A stretch of DNA of 64,000 nt, taken from positions 168,907-232,906 of the forward strand of contig NZ_FZOD01000009.1 of assembly GCF_900188345.1 (NCBI RefSeq), written 5' to 3'. Origin of the DNA: Streptosporangium subroseum. GTDB taxonomy: Bacteria; Actinomycetota; Actinomycetes; Streptosporangiales; Streptosporangiaceae. The notes below the pieces were generated by a model. That model did not search any database and was not told the DNA's origin. It worked only from the letters and a program-made list of their open reading frames with translations. A program made the position numbers and the translations under genes. Shown here piece by piece: positions 24,064-32,843 of the stretch. Each line of letters opens with the position of its first letter. Position 1 is the stretch's first letter.

Positions 24064-26781
24064 TCACAGATCGAGGTCGAGGGCGGCGAGTTCGGTACGG
24101 GTGGTGATGCCGAGCTTGGGGAAGGCCCGGTAGAGGTGCTGGGCCACCGTGCGCGGGCTGAGGAACATCTGCGCCCCGATGTCGCGGTTGGTGGCGCCGG
24201 TCGCGGCGAGCCGTACGACCTGGAGCTCCTGGGGGGTCAGCCGGCCGATCAGGCTGGACTCGACGGGGACACGGGTGACGGAACGGTCGCCGGTGGCCCG
24301 CAGCTCGGCCTGCGCGCGGCTCGCCCAGAGCTTCGCGCCGGTGCGCTGGAAGAGCTCCAGGGCGGCCCGGAGCTGGACCCGCGCCTCGGTCTTGCGATGT
24401 TCACGCCGGAGCCACTCGCCGTAGGCGAGCAGAGTGCGCGCCCGTTCGAACGGCCGGTCCTCGCACGCCCCCGGCTTCAGGGCCGTCGTGAAGTGGTGTT
24501 CGGCCTCCTCGGCCGGGCTGACCAGGGCACGGCAACGGGACACGATGGACGGGCCGCACGGGTCGAGATGCTGCCCGATGTCGGCTTCGAGCTCACCGAC
24601 CAGCCGGGCCGCGATGCCGGGCTCCCCGGCCCGGAGCGCGGCCTCGACGTGGTCGGCGGTGCTCCGGGCCCAGGCGGTGCTGTACAGCCAGGACCGCCAC
24701 CGGTTCTCCATGCGGCTCAGCGCGGATTCGTACCGGCCGTGACCGAGATCGAGCAGGGCCAGCGCCCAGGTCGCGTCCGCCGCGCTCGGCGGGGCGCGAT
24801 GGTCTTCGGCGTAGCGGATCGCCTCGTCGGCGTACGCGACGCAGCGCTGGTCGTCCCCGTCCAGCGCCGCCAGCCAGGCGAGCAACCCGCGCAGGTAGGT
24901 CGCGACCGAGCCCTGACCCGTGTCGTCCGCGATCGTGAGGGCCTGTTCGGCCGACTCGGCCGCGGCCTGGTGCCGGCCGAGCAGCGCCTGAGCACAGGCC
25001 TGGTGAAAGAGCGCGTTGGCCAGGTGCCCGATGAGCCCGGCCGCGCGGGTCTCGGCGACCATGGCCGTGGACATCTCCAGCGCCGCCGAAGCGTGTCCGG
25101 CGACGTTGAGCACCCGCGCCGTCCAGGTCTGCTCCCAGACCGAGGTGGGGCGGAGCGCGAAGAACATGGCATGATCGGCGGCCTCACCCGTGATGATCTT
25201 ATGGAAGCCGCGTGCCTGGCTCATGTACGGCTGGAAGTCGTGGTCGGCCGGCAGATCGAGCGTGTCCAGGAGCGCCACCGCCTCGCTCGCCAGCGGGAGG
25301 TCCACGCCGTGCCCGGCGTAGTAGGTCGCCACCACCAGCATTCCGGCGGCGTCCTCCGGCGCCTCAACGGCGATCTTGGCGGCTCCGTCGATCGTGAGGC
25401 GCGCGGCGACGCGCGGGCTGCCGCGCTCGAACTCCAGCCGGCCGCGGGTGCCGGCCAGCCGGGCGAGGACGAGCGGCTCGCCGGTCAGCCGCTCGGCCGC
25501 GTCGCACAATCCCTCGGCACGCTGGAACTGGCCGGCCTCGATCGCCGCCACCGCGGCGGCCGACAGCCGCCGGCTCTGCGCCGCACCGTCCTGGCTGAGC
25601 TGTGCCGCCCGCTCGTAGGCCGCGACGGCCGCGGCCTGGCCGTCTCGCCGTACGGAGCTCTCCGCCGTACGCTCCAGGGCGGCGGCGGCTCGCTCATCCG
25701 GCCCGAACGCCGCGGCGGCCAGATGCCAGGCCCACCGGTGCGGATCGTTCCCCTCCATGGTCTCGGCCAGGGCCTGGTGTACGGCCTGCCGCTGCGTGAA
25801 CAGGGCGCCTTGATAGGCCGCGGTCCGCACCAGCGGATGCCGGAATCGCACCGAGCCGGCCGCGACGACGATGAGCCCGGCCTGCTCGGCCTCGGCCAGG
25901 GCGGTCGTCGGCACACCGAGCCGGCCGGCTGCCCGCATGACCGTGCCCAGCTCACCGGTGCCCTCCGCCGCGACGATGACGAGCAGCTTCCTGGTCGTCT
26001 CCTCCAACCGGTCGATCTGCCCGGTGAAGGCGTGTTGCAGGCGTTCGCTGATCGGCAGCGGATCGGTGCCCGACGGGTCCTCGTCGCCCACGGTCTTGGG
26101 CAGTTCCAGCAGCGCGAGCGGGTTGCCGCCCGCCGCGGCCAGCACCCGGTCGCGGAGCCGCGCCGGCAACCCCGGAGCCTCCTGGGCGAGCAGAGCCGTC
26201 GCCGCGTCGTGCGGCAGCCCGGCGAGCTCCATGACCGGCAGGTCCGTGAAGGACCGCGCGTGGTCAGGTGAGCGGTCGTGTTCCCTGTGTTCCCTGGTCG
26301 CCACGATCAGGCCGACCGGGTCGTGCTCAAGGCGTCGCCCCGCGAAACGCAGCGCGTCGGCGGACGCGGTGTCGATCCAGTGACCTTCGTCGACCAGGCA
26401 CAACAGCGGCAGCTCCGTGGCCAGTTCGGACAGCAGGGTGAGCGTGGCGAGCCCGACCAGAAACCGATCCGCGCCGGCGGCGGGCTCCATCCCGAAGGCG
26501 CCACGGAGCGCGGCGGCCTGAGGTTCGGGCAGCACGTCGATACGGTCGATGACGGAACGCAGCAGAAGATGAAGGGCGGAGTAGGGCAGCTCGGCCTCAC
26601 CTTCGACACCCGTCACCCGCAGCACGCGCATTCCCCGCCCGGCCCGCCTCGCGTGGTCCAGCAGGGCCGACTTGCCGATTCCGGGCTCGCCCTTCAGCAC
26701 GAGGGCACGGCCGGTGCTCGCCCGTACCTCATCCACCAGTCGATCGATGACCCCGAGCTCCGGGTCTCTCCCCAGCAACAC
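24064..26781 (-). CDS. Large ATP-binding LuxR (LAL-type) transcriptional regulator
   Basis: About 905 residues are encoded from GTG 26781; a TTG at 26808 is an alternative, and neither has an ideal ribosome-binding site. The Walker A motif GEPGIGKS is at residues 31-38, a Walker B-like 'LLCLVDEGHWID' follows, then a long helical/TPR-like middle. The C-terminal LuxR helix-turn-helix is 'LTPQELQVVRLAATGATNRD' with 'LSPRTVAQHL' in the last ~60 residues. LAL regulators are typical pathway activators of actinomycete specialised metabolism. The gene lies 44 bases downstream of the cruF-like gene in the same direction, so it could be co-transcribed and control the carotenoid genes; that target is inference. 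Confidence 0.9.
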   Translation of the reverse strand: MLLGRDPELGVIDRLVDEVRASTGRALVLKGEPGIGKSALLDHARRAGRGMRVLRVTGVEGEAELPYSALHLLLRSVIDRIDVLPEPQAAALRGAFGMEPAAGADRFLVGLATLTLLSELATELPLLCLVDEGHWIDTASADALRFAGRRLEHDPVGLIVATREHREHDRSPDHARSFTDLPVMELAGLPHDAATALLAQEAPGLPARLRDRVLAAAGGNPLALLELPKTVGDEDPSGTDPLPISERLQHAFTGQIDRLEETTRKLLVIVAAEGTGELGTVMRAAGRLGVPTTALAEAEQAGLIVVAAGSVRFRHPLVRTAAYQGALFTQRQAVHQALAETMEGNDPHRWAWHLAAAAFGPDERAAAALERTAESSVRRDGQAAAVAAYERAAQLSQDGAAQSRRLSAAAVAAIEAGQFQRAEGLCDAAERLTGEPLVLARLAGTRGRLEFERGSPRVAARLTIDGAAKIAVEAPEDAAGMLVVATYYAGHGVDLPLASEAVALLDTLDLPADHDFQPYMSQARGFHKIITGEAADHAMFFALRPTSVWEQTWTARVLNVAGHASAALEMSTAMVAETRAAGLIGHLANALFHQACAQALLGRHQAAAESAEQALTIADDTGQGSVATYLRGLLAWLAALDGDDQRCVAYADEAIRYAEDHRAPPSAADATWALALLDLGHGRYESALSRMENRWRSWLYSTAWARSTADHVEAALRAGEPGIAARLVGELEADIGQHLDPCGPSIVSRCRALVSPAEEAEHHFTTALKPGACEDRPFERARTLLAYGEWLRREHRKTEARVQLRAALELFQRTGAKLWASRAQAELRATGDRSVTRVPVESSLIGRLTPQELQVVRLAATGATNRDIGAQMFLSPRTVAQHLYRAFPKLGITTRTELAALDLDL

Positions 26782-26825
26782 TCCTGTGATCTTACGCCGC
26801 GACGGCAACGCGGGCGCCGGTCCCT

Positions 26826-27839
26826 TCAGCGATCGCGGTGTCCTCGCCACCCGCGTCTCCAGGCGAGCAGGGCGAACAGGCCCATGGAGATTCCTCCGGC
26901 GGTCGCGACCAGCGGGTCCGGCGGGTCGAAGACCGCCGCGAAGCCGATGGTCTCCATGGCCGCCATCACCGTGTAGATCGAGACCAGCCCGGTGCTTCTC
27001 GCGGCGGGATCGGCCACGAGGTGATCGACCAGGGCCATGACCAGCAGGGACACCAGCAGCCAGCCGGCGAAGTTGCCGACCGGAACGCCCCGGTAGGGGC
27101 CGGGGTCGTGCCAGGTCCACAGGTTCAGCCGGATCATCTGCGGGTCCAGGAACAGGTCCCAGGCGGTGAGCGCCAGCGCCCCCAGCGCGAGCCGCCCCGC
27201 CCGGCTTTCCGGGGCCACCGCGGCGGCCGTGGCGTGGGCCGCCAGCCCCATGCCGCCCCACGCCAGTGCGACGATCACCGGAACCCCGCCGAGCTGTGGC
27301 CAGAGCAGGCCGCTGTAGCCGTAGTCGCCGAACGGCAGGCCCGTTCTGACGCCGATCCACTCGGCCGCGTAGCCGGTCGCGACCACGGCACCGAACGCCG
27401 CGACCGCCCTGGGGAAGGTGTGGGCCGTGGTGGCGAAGGCCAGGGCACCGGCCGCCAGGAGGAGCACGACCGTGCTGGTCAGCCGGATCGGCTGCGGGTG
27501 AAGCCCCGTCGCGACCTGGGCGGCGACCATCGTGAGGAGCAGCGCCCCGCCGAGCACGCTCGCCGGTCGCGGATCCCCGACCGCTCGCAGGCCGCTCGCC
27601 GCCCGTAAACCGTACGCCGCTCGCCGACCGCTCGCCGTTCGCAGGCCGTACGCCGCTCGCCGACCGCTCGCCGTTCGCAGGCCGTACGCCGTTCGCAGGC
27701 CGTACGCCGCTCGTGGACCGTCTGCCGCCCGCGGGGCGATTGCCACTCGCGGGGTGTCCGCGGTTCGCGGGTCGTCCGGGGACGGCCTCCTCCGGATCGC
27801 GCGTCTTACCGCTCCGAGACCGAGACGTCCGCCGTTCAT
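26826..27839 (-). CDS. CruF-type carotenoid 1,2-hydratase family (DUF422) membrane protein
   Basis: The C-terminal ~240 residues are a polytopic membrane protein with the DUF422 motifs 'YAAEWIGVRTGLPFGDYGYS', 'AWDLFLDPQMI', 'LWTWHDPGPYRGVPVGNFAG' and 'LVDHL'. CruF and relatives add water to the terminal psi-end of acyclic carotenoids, giving 1'-hydroxy groups that can be glycosylated. This fits the cluster at 14-21 kb. The first ~90 residues are not family-like: they are Arg/Ala-rich repeats (AAYGLRTASGRR type) encoded by 36-nt tandem DNA repeats. ATG 27839 overlaps an upstream short frame as ATGA. The functional start may be internal, near 'VLGGALLLTMVAAQ'. Confidence 0.82.
   Translation of the reverse strand: MNGGRLGLGAVRRAIRRRPSPDDPRTADTPRVAIAPRAADGPRAAYGLRTAYGLRTASGRRAAYGLRTASGRRAAYGLRAASGLRAVGDPRPASVLGGALLLTMVAAQVATGLHPQPIRLTSTVVLLLAAGALAFATTAHTFPRAVAAFGAVVATGYAAEWIGVRTGLPFGDYGYSGLLWPQLGGVPVIVALAWGGMGLAAHATAAAVAPESRAGRLALGALALTAWDLFLDPQMIRLNLWTWHDPGPYRGVPVGNFAGWLLVSLLVMALVDHLVADPAARSTGLVSIYTVMAAMETIGFAAVFDPPDPLVATAGGISMGLFALLAWRRGWRGHRDR
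27611..27720. repeat. 36-nt tandem repeats in the N-terminal coding region of the cruF-like gene
   Basis: Two perfect 36-nt copies at 27611-27646 and 27647-27682 (each starting CGTACGCCGCTCGCC on the plus strand) are followed by an 18-nt partial copy at 27683-27700 and a diverged copy from 27701. All keep the reading frame. Confidence 0.92.
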
Positions 27840-28021
27840 CCCTGTGCTGTGCCCTCTGAAGGGTCAGTCCAGCGGTAGGCGCCGGTCAGGTATTCGTCGT
27901 GACCCCCGGGCCAGGCGGAGCCGAACCCGGCGGGCCCGCGGCGACATGTGACGGCCCGCACCCACCGCACAGGGGACCTCACGGGCAAGCCGCGGACTCC
28001 ACGGATTGCGAGACCTCCCAC
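27836..28021 (-). CDS. Possible short ORF coupled to the cruF-like gene
   Basis: A 61-codon frame ends GGHDEYLTGAYRWTDPSEG and its TGA overlaps the cruF-like ATG (ATGA). The second half reads like a genuine protein terminus, the first half does not, and no clear ribosome-binding site is seen. It may be the remnant of an upstream gene that was coupled to cruF. Family unknown. Confidence 0.25.
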   Translation of the reverse strand: MGGLAIRGVRGLPVRSPVRWVRAVTCRRGPAGFGSAWPGGHDEYLTGAYRWTDPSEGTAQG

Positions 28022-28026
28022 ATGGC

Positions 28027-28061
28027 ACGGAGGCCCCGGTCCATCGGACCGGGGCCTCCGT
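28027..28061. terminator. Very strong hairpin terminator after the PHP hydrolase gene
   Basis: A perfect 16-bp stem (28027-28042 with 28046-28061; core GGAGGCCCCGGTCC) closes a 3-base loop, 20 bases beyond the stop at 28081. It separates the PHP gene from the cruF/LAL transcript. Confidence 0.9.
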
Positions 28062-28080
28062 CGTTACCGAGATCGACGGA

Positions 28081-30444
28081 TCAGCGGATGTAGACGGGAG
28101 AGGTCATCGCGACCATCGCCGCGTCGTACGGGCACAGGTTCGCGCCGAGGTCGATCGCTCCGCAGAGCGGGGTCTGCTCGAGCAGGTCGTTGCCGAGGCG
28201 CAGCTCGGCGCGCAACCAGCCCGGCTGGGCCGGGGCGGTGAACTCGATCGCCTTGTCGCGCGTGAGGTGCTGGTCGAGCAGCGTCTGGCCGTTGGCGAGG
28301 ACGCGCAGCGAGCCGTCGGTGAGCGGGTCGAGCGAGCGCACGCGCAGCTTCTCACCCGGGCGGACGTTGTCACCGATGACGGGTACGAAGCGCCCGCCGC
28401 GCTTGGCCTCGATCACGAGCGGACGCCCGCCGACGGACGGCGGCAGCACGGACACGCTGGTGCGACCGGCACGCAGCGCCTCGAGCACGGCGCCCTGCGA
28501 GCGGTTGCGCGCGAGCACCCAGGTGGTGGGATAGCCGGCGCCCTGAGGCTGCCCGTACTGCGTCTGGGCGTCGCTGCCGCCGGTCAGGGCGACGCGTGCG
28601 CCGCGCTGCAGCCAGCAGTCGAGGTAGTCCTCGGCGGTGCGGATGCTCGAGCTCGGGTTCCAGACCTCGATCGTGTCCGGCTGCACGTCGAACCCGTAGC
28701 CCCAGGTGAGCGTCGAGGCGTCGCAGCCGGCGAACTTCTTGGTGATCTTGGAGCCGGGGTGGTCGATCTGGAAGAGGCCGCCCTTCGCGCGCGCCTCGTT
28801 CGCGAGCGCGTTGATCGCGGCGGCGGAACCGTCGCCGTTGCCGAGCAGCTTGTCCACGCCGAGCACGTGGGCGTCGCCCTTGACCTTGTCCTCGTAGCCG
28901 GGGATCGCGAGCACGCCGTGGCTGCCGGAGCCCGGCGCCTTCGCCGAGCGGACGTCGTTGTCGTCGGTGACCGCGAGGTAGTCGAGCCCGCGGCTGCCCG
29001 CCTCGGTGAAGCGCGAGCGGACGTCGACGCCCTGGCGGAACGGGTCGGCCGTGCTCGCGTCGTCGGTCCCGGCGCAGTAGACGTCGCTGGAGAAGCAGCT
29101 GTGGACGTTCAGGTCGCCCGCCAGCCAGCGGCCGCCCGTGGTGCTCAGGTCGCCCTTGGGCGCCTTCGGCGCGCCCGCTTGCTTGCCGTCGTTGACCCAG
29201 ATCGGGCTGGAGTACGCGACCGGACGCCCGTCGCGCAGGACCCGGAGGAAGTACCAGGTGTCGTCGCCCGCCTTCAGCGAGGCGTTGAGCCGGTCACCGG
29301 TCGCGCCGGCGACCACCTTGCCGCCGTTGCTGACAAGCTCCAGCTGCAGCGGCGTGCTCGACCCGCGGACGTGCGCGTCGATCGCCAGCGGGCGCTTGCC
29401 GTTGGCGTGGATCCGCTCGCCCATGGCGTGCCCGTCGACCGTGAAGTCCAGTCGCAGCGCGTTGTCGAGCACCGCGTAGAAGCGGCGGTCGGCCATCGCG
29501 CTCTTGATGTCCTTCTCGGTGTTGGCCTTGGCCAGGACGACGGTCTTGGCGTACTGCGAACCGCCCCAGTCGTCCGTGCGGTCGTGCCCCTTGTCCTCGG
29601 CGCCGATCGCGCCGACGTGCCAGCCCTTGTCGAGCGCGTGAGCGTACCAGCCCTCGGGCGGGGCGTTGTGCCCGGGCGCCGAGCCGAAGTCGCTGCCGCC
29701 GTTGAAGACCTCGATGCCGGCCATCTGGTCGTCGGCCTTCGGGAAGTACTTGAAGTCCTCCCAGCCGAAGCCGAGGTCGCTGCGGACGTCGCACTTCAGC
29801 GGGCCGCACAGCGTCTTGTCGCCGGGGTGGTTGAACACCGCCAGGCCGTCCTTGCCGGTGGTCGTCAGCCAGTCGTAGAAGCGGTCCATCGCGATGGTGC
29901 CGCCGTCGGTCTCGGGCAGCGAGTTCTCGCGCGAGAAGTAGACGTTGATGTGGCCCATGCGGTCCGAGGTCCACTCGAACCCGCGGAAGCCGACGAAGTC
30001 CTTCGCGGGGTCGGTCGCGGCCTTGGCCTGCTCGAGCTCCGCGTCCCACTTGCGCAGCGCGTCGAGCGGGTTGACCGGATCGGCGTTCTGGCAGCTCGGC
30101 GCGACCCGCGGGTCCAGGCACTCCTCGTTGAAGGTGAACGGCGAGTTGACGTTCGAGGTGTGCTCGCTCGAGCCGACGAAGTTCAGGTCGTGCTTGTCGC
30201 GCCCGGACTCGAAGTAGCTGGCGGGCCGGGAGCCGGGCCATCCGTCGGAGTAGCCGCTGTGCTCGTGCAGCGCGCCGATGAGCTCGCGCTCGCGGGGCGC
30301 ACCGGGGTGCTGGGTCGTGACGACCGGGGCCTTCGCCGTATGAGTGTCGTCTGCCGCGCCGGGGGTTGCGAGAGCGGGGCTCGCGGCGACTATGAGGGCG
30401 AGCGCGCCCGCGGCGGCGGTAGCGAACAGCGCGCGGATGCGCAT
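28081..30444 (-). CDS. Secreted tandem-PHP metallohydrolase (CehA/McbA-like)
   Basis: ATG 30444, with GGAG five bases upstream, gives 787 residues. A signal peptide covers about residues 1-28 (MRIRALFATAAAGALALIVA). Two PHP-type metal sites follow. The first begins at residue 60 (HEHSGYSDG), with later ligands in 'GFEWTS', 'FNHPG' and 'GIEVFNGG'. The second begins near residue 446 (LNVHSCFSSD), with 'DYLAVTDDND', 'IPGYE', 'QIDHPGS' and 'ALTGGSDAQ'. PHP domains bind two or three metal ions and hydrolyse phosphoesters or, in CehA/McbA, carbamate esters. Duplication of the domain in one exported chain is the notable point. It is monocistronic, with a strong terminator. Confidence 0.85.
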   Translation of the reverse strand: MRIRALFATAAAGALALIVAASPALATPGAADDTHTAKAPVVTTQHPGAPRERELIGALHEHSGYSDGWPGSRPASYFESGRDKHDLNFVGSSEHTSNVNSPFTFNEECLDPRVAPSCQNADPVNPLDALRKWDAELEQAKAATDPAKDFVGFRGFEWTSDRMGHINVYFSRENSLPETDGGTIAMDRFYDWLTTTGKDGLAVFNHPGDKTLCGPLKCDVRSDLGFGWEDFKYFPKADDQMAGIEVFNGGSDFGSAPGHNAPPEGWYAHALDKGWHVGAIGAEDKGHDRTDDWGGSQYAKTVVLAKANTEKDIKSAMADRRFYAVLDNALRLDFTVDGHAMGERIHANGKRPLAIDAHVRGSSTPLQLELVSNGGKVVAGATGDRLNASLKAGDDTWYFLRVLRDGRPVAYSSPIWVNDGKQAGAPKAPKGDLSTTGGRWLAGDLNVHSCFSSDVYCAGTDDASTADPFRQGVDVRSRFTEAGSRGLDYLAVTDDNDVRSAKAPGSGSHGVLAIPGYEDKVKGDAHVLGVDKLLGNGDGSAAAINALANEARAKGGLFQIDHPGSKITKKFAGCDASTLTWGYGFDVQPDTIEVWNPSSSIRTAEDYLDCWLQRGARVALTGGSDAQTQYGQPQGAGYPTTWVLARNRSQGAVLEALRAGRTSVSVLPPSVGGRPLVIEAKRGGRFVPVIGDNVRPGEKLRVRSLDPLTDGSLRVLANGQTLLDQHLTRDKAIEFTAPAQPGWLRAELRLGNDLLEQTPLCGAIDLGANLCPYDAAMVAMTSPVYIR

Positions 30445-30565
30445 GTGTTCTCCGTCTGTTGGTTGGGGACGTCCTGCCTCGGAGGAGAGGTGGACCGGTC
30501 CACCCTTCACCCGGGCGATGACCCCCGGATGACCTGGACCTGAACGTCAGGCGAGGGTTCGTACC

Positions 30566-30760
30566 GTCAACCACAGGAAATCGAAGACGCTTTCCTACCG
30601 GCTCGTCACCACGACCGAACGCGATGCCTCGCTGTATCCGTACTCCACCCACACGCAGACCGCGTGGCGCTTCACCTCGGCGACCGCCGGGTCCGACACG
30701 CCCGCGCCCCTGCCGCTGGTCCAGCTCGACCACACCGTGAACACGCGCCCCGGGCGCTGA
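30566..30760 (+). pseudogene. C-terminal remnant of a secreted (S8-type) protease
   Basis: An open plus-strand frame without a start codon reads TLSYRLVTTTERDASLYPYS, then 'THTQTAWRFTSATAG' and 'PLPLVQLDHTVNT', ending in TGA 30758-30760. This pattern of a C-terminal beta domain (YRL..YPYST.T.W.F, then LLQLDY) is known from large actinomycete S8 peptidases. Only ~65 codons survive. It lies between the PHP hydrolase and the pyrophosphatase, and the rest of 30445-30847 holds nothing else I can support. Confidence 0.5.
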
Positions 30761-30847
30761 CCATAGGAAATGGCACGCCTTATCATGATGAGGACGGCGT
30801 GCCGGCCGGCAAGCACGGAGGCCGCGCCGCCGGAAAGGGGGCCTGAG

Positions 30848-31372
30848 ATGCGCTTCGACATGATCGTGGAGACGCCGCAGAGGTCACGCAACAAGTACGA
30901 GATGGACCAGGCCAAGCAGCGGCTCCGGCTGGACCGATTGCTGTTCACCTCGACCGCCTACCCGTACGACTACGGATTCGTGCCCGGCACCCTGGCCGAA
31001 GACGACGATCCGCTCGACGCTCTCGTGCTCGGTGAGACCCCGACGTTCCCGGGTTGTGTGATCGGTGTCCGTCCCGTAGGGGTCTTCTGGATGCATGATG
31101 AACGGGGTCCCGACGCCAAGATCCTGTGCGTGCCCGCCAATGACCCCCGCTTCGCGCACGTCCAGGACATTCAGGATGTCCAGCCCTACGTGCTCAAGGA
31201 AATAGGCCACTTCTTCGATGTCTACAAAGACCTCGAACCCGGCAAGAGCACCAACGTCCGCGGCTGGGAACCACGAGCGAAGGCCGAGGAAGTGATCGTC
31301 CAGGCCGTGAATCGCCTGTCACGGGGACCCGAGGGCGGCCCGCCCGCGCCCGCGGATGGTCTTTCTATGTAA
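30848..31372 (+). CDS. ppa: Inorganic pyrophosphatase (family I)
   Basis: ATG 30848 follows AAGGGGG at good distance, giving 174 residues, the usual size. Signature residues are 'ETPQRSRNKYE' (8-18) and the PPase motif DDDPLDALVL (52-61), with 'YPYDYGFVPGT' between them and a C-terminal 'FFDVYKDLEPGK'. The enzyme hydrolyses PPi to two phosphates using Mg2+ in the cytoplasm and drives biosynthetic reactions forward. Neighbours are unrelated. Some sequence features (IGVRPVGVFWMHDERGPDAK) are ordinary for actinobacterial members. Whether this is the housekeeping copy cannot be told here. Confidence 0.92.
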   Translation: MRFDMIVETPQRSRNKYEMDQAKQRLRLDRLLFTSTAYPYDYGFVPGTLAEDDDPLDALVLGETPTFPGCVIGVRPVGVFWMHDERGPDAKILCVPANDPRFAHVQDIQDVQPYVLKEIGHFFDVYKDLEPGKSTNVRGWEPRAKAEEVIVQAVNRLSRGPEGGPPAPADGLSM

Positions 31373-31539
31373 AACAGGTAGGTATTATTGACTTTTCTTC
31401 TACCGGAAACGTACTCGGAGTGTCGGTCGAGGTGACCCGTAGGCCGCGCGGCCGAGGCAGGGGTGTGTCGCCGCGAGAGCCTCGCCGTCCGTGTCGAGTG
31501 GCATGAGTTGAGTGGTATGAAAATCGGAAAGAGTTGTGG

Positions 31540-32670
31540 ATGACCAGGCACGAGGTGGACGTCGTCGTCGTGGGCGGCGGGGGGATGGGGTCGGCGGCCG
31601 CGTGGCGGCTGGCCGGTCGCGGGGCCGACGTGGTGCTGCTGGAGCGATTCGAGGCGGGGCACGTGCGCGGAGCCTCGCACGGAGCGTCCCGGATCTTCCG
31701 CGTCTCTTACATCGAGCCCGTCTACATCAGGCTCGCCCAGGAGGCCGAGGGATTGTGGCGGGAGCTTGAGGCCGCCTCGGGTGCCTCCCTGCTCACCCGT
31801 ACCGGCGGAGTCGACCATGGGCGGACGGCGGATCTCGGCCTGCTGGCCGAGGCGGTCGAGGCGGAGGGTGCGCCGGGTGAGTGGCTCGCCCCCGAGGAGG
31901 CCGCCGAGCGCTGGCCCGGCCTGCGTTATGACGGCAGGGTGCTCTTTCATCCGGCGAGCGGGCGGCTGCACGCCGACGACGCCCTGTCCGCGCTCCAGGC
32001 GCAGGCGGTCCGGCTGGGCGCCGTCGTCCGGCACGAGACGCCGGTCACCTCGATCGTGGTACGCGGCGACGACGCCGTCGAGGTGGTGGCAGGCGAGGAC
32101 GTCTACCACGCGAAGAGGGTCGTCGTCGCGGCCGGGGCGTGGGCGGAGAAGCTGCTTGGCGGGCTCGTGCGGCTGCCGCCGCTGCGTATCACGCAGGAGC
32201 AGCCCGCGCACTTCACCCCGCTGCGCGACGACGTGGCGTGGCCCAGCTTCGTGCACCACCTCGACGACGAGTCGCTGAAGGCCACGGGGTACCTGAGCGG
32301 TGTGTACGGCCTCTGGACGCCCGGCGAGGGTGTCAAGGCCGGATTTCACGGCACGGGTCCGGTGGTCGACCCCGACGACCGCGACTTCCGGCCGGAGCCC
32401 GCCCAGCTGCGCATCCTGCGTGAGTACGCCCGTGCGTGGCTGCCCGGTGTCGACGCGGACGACCTCACCCCGATCAGCTGCACCTACACCACGACGCCGA
32501 CCTCCGACTTCGTCCTGGACCGAGTCGGTCCCGTCGTCGTGGCGGCGGGCTTCTCCGGGCACGGCTTCAAGTTCGTTCCGGCGGTCGGACGGATCCTCGC
32601 CGACCTCGCCCTCACCGGTGAGCGGCCCGACGCGCGCTTCGCGCTGAACCGCCCGCCCGTCGTCGACTGA
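31540..32670 (+). CDS. Monomeric sarcosine oxidase / N-methyltryptophan oxidase family flavoenzyme
   Basis: ATG 31540 with GGAAAGAG upstream gives 376 residues. The N-terminal FAD motif is VVVVGGGGMGSAAAWRLAG. 'RGASHGASRIFRVSY' and the late 'SCTYTTTPTSDFVLD', whose Cys314 aligns with the covalent-flavin Cys of this family, are diagnostic. 'FSGHGFKFVPAVGRILADL' closes the FAD site. The enzyme oxidises N-methyl or other secondary amines, releasing formaldehyde or an aldehyde and H2O2. It is convergent with two luciferase-like monooxygenases. A TTCTACCGGAAA motif similar to one at 37186 lies upstream. Confidence 0.87.
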   Translation: MTRHEVDVVVVGGGGMGSAAAWRLAGRGADVVLLERFEAGHVRGASHGASRIFRVSYIEPVYIRLAQEAEGLWRELEAASGASLLTRTGGVDHGRTADLGLLAEAVEAEGAPGEWLAPEEAAERWPGLRYDGRVLFHPASGRLHADDALSALQAQAVRLGAVVRHETPVTSIVVRGDDAVEVVAGEDVYHAKRVVVAAGAWAEKLLGGLVRLPPLRITQEQPAHFTPLRDDVAWPSFVHHLDDESLKATGYLSGVYGLWTPGEGVKAGFHGTGPVVDPDDRDFRPEPAQLRILREYARAWLPGVDADDLTPISCTYTTTPTSDFVLDRVGPVVVAAGFSGHGFKFVPAVGRILADLALTGERPDARFALNRPPVVD

Positions 32671-32843
32671 CCTCCCCCCGCCAGGTCTGTCCGTGGGCCG
32701 TCCGCGTCCGGCCCGGCGACGAGATGTGCTTCGCCGGGCCGGATGCGGCTACGCGCCCCACCCGGCTATGGACCGGTGCCTGCCGGGCCGACGACAGAAG
32801 CGCGTTCCCCACGATCGCCGCCGCCTTGGAGCGGACGGCTCCG

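Noticed and set aside
24055..26271. A 738-codon plus-strand open frame opposite the LAL regulator
   Set aside because: It is the antisense shadow of a high-GC gene: it lacks motifs, is Arg/Gly-rich, and the minus strand encodes clear Walker and LuxR motifs.
28006..30543. An 845-codon plus-strand open frame opposite the PHP hydrolase
   Set aside because: Composition is Val/Arg/Ala-rich without domains, and the opposite strand has a signal peptide and metal-site motifs.
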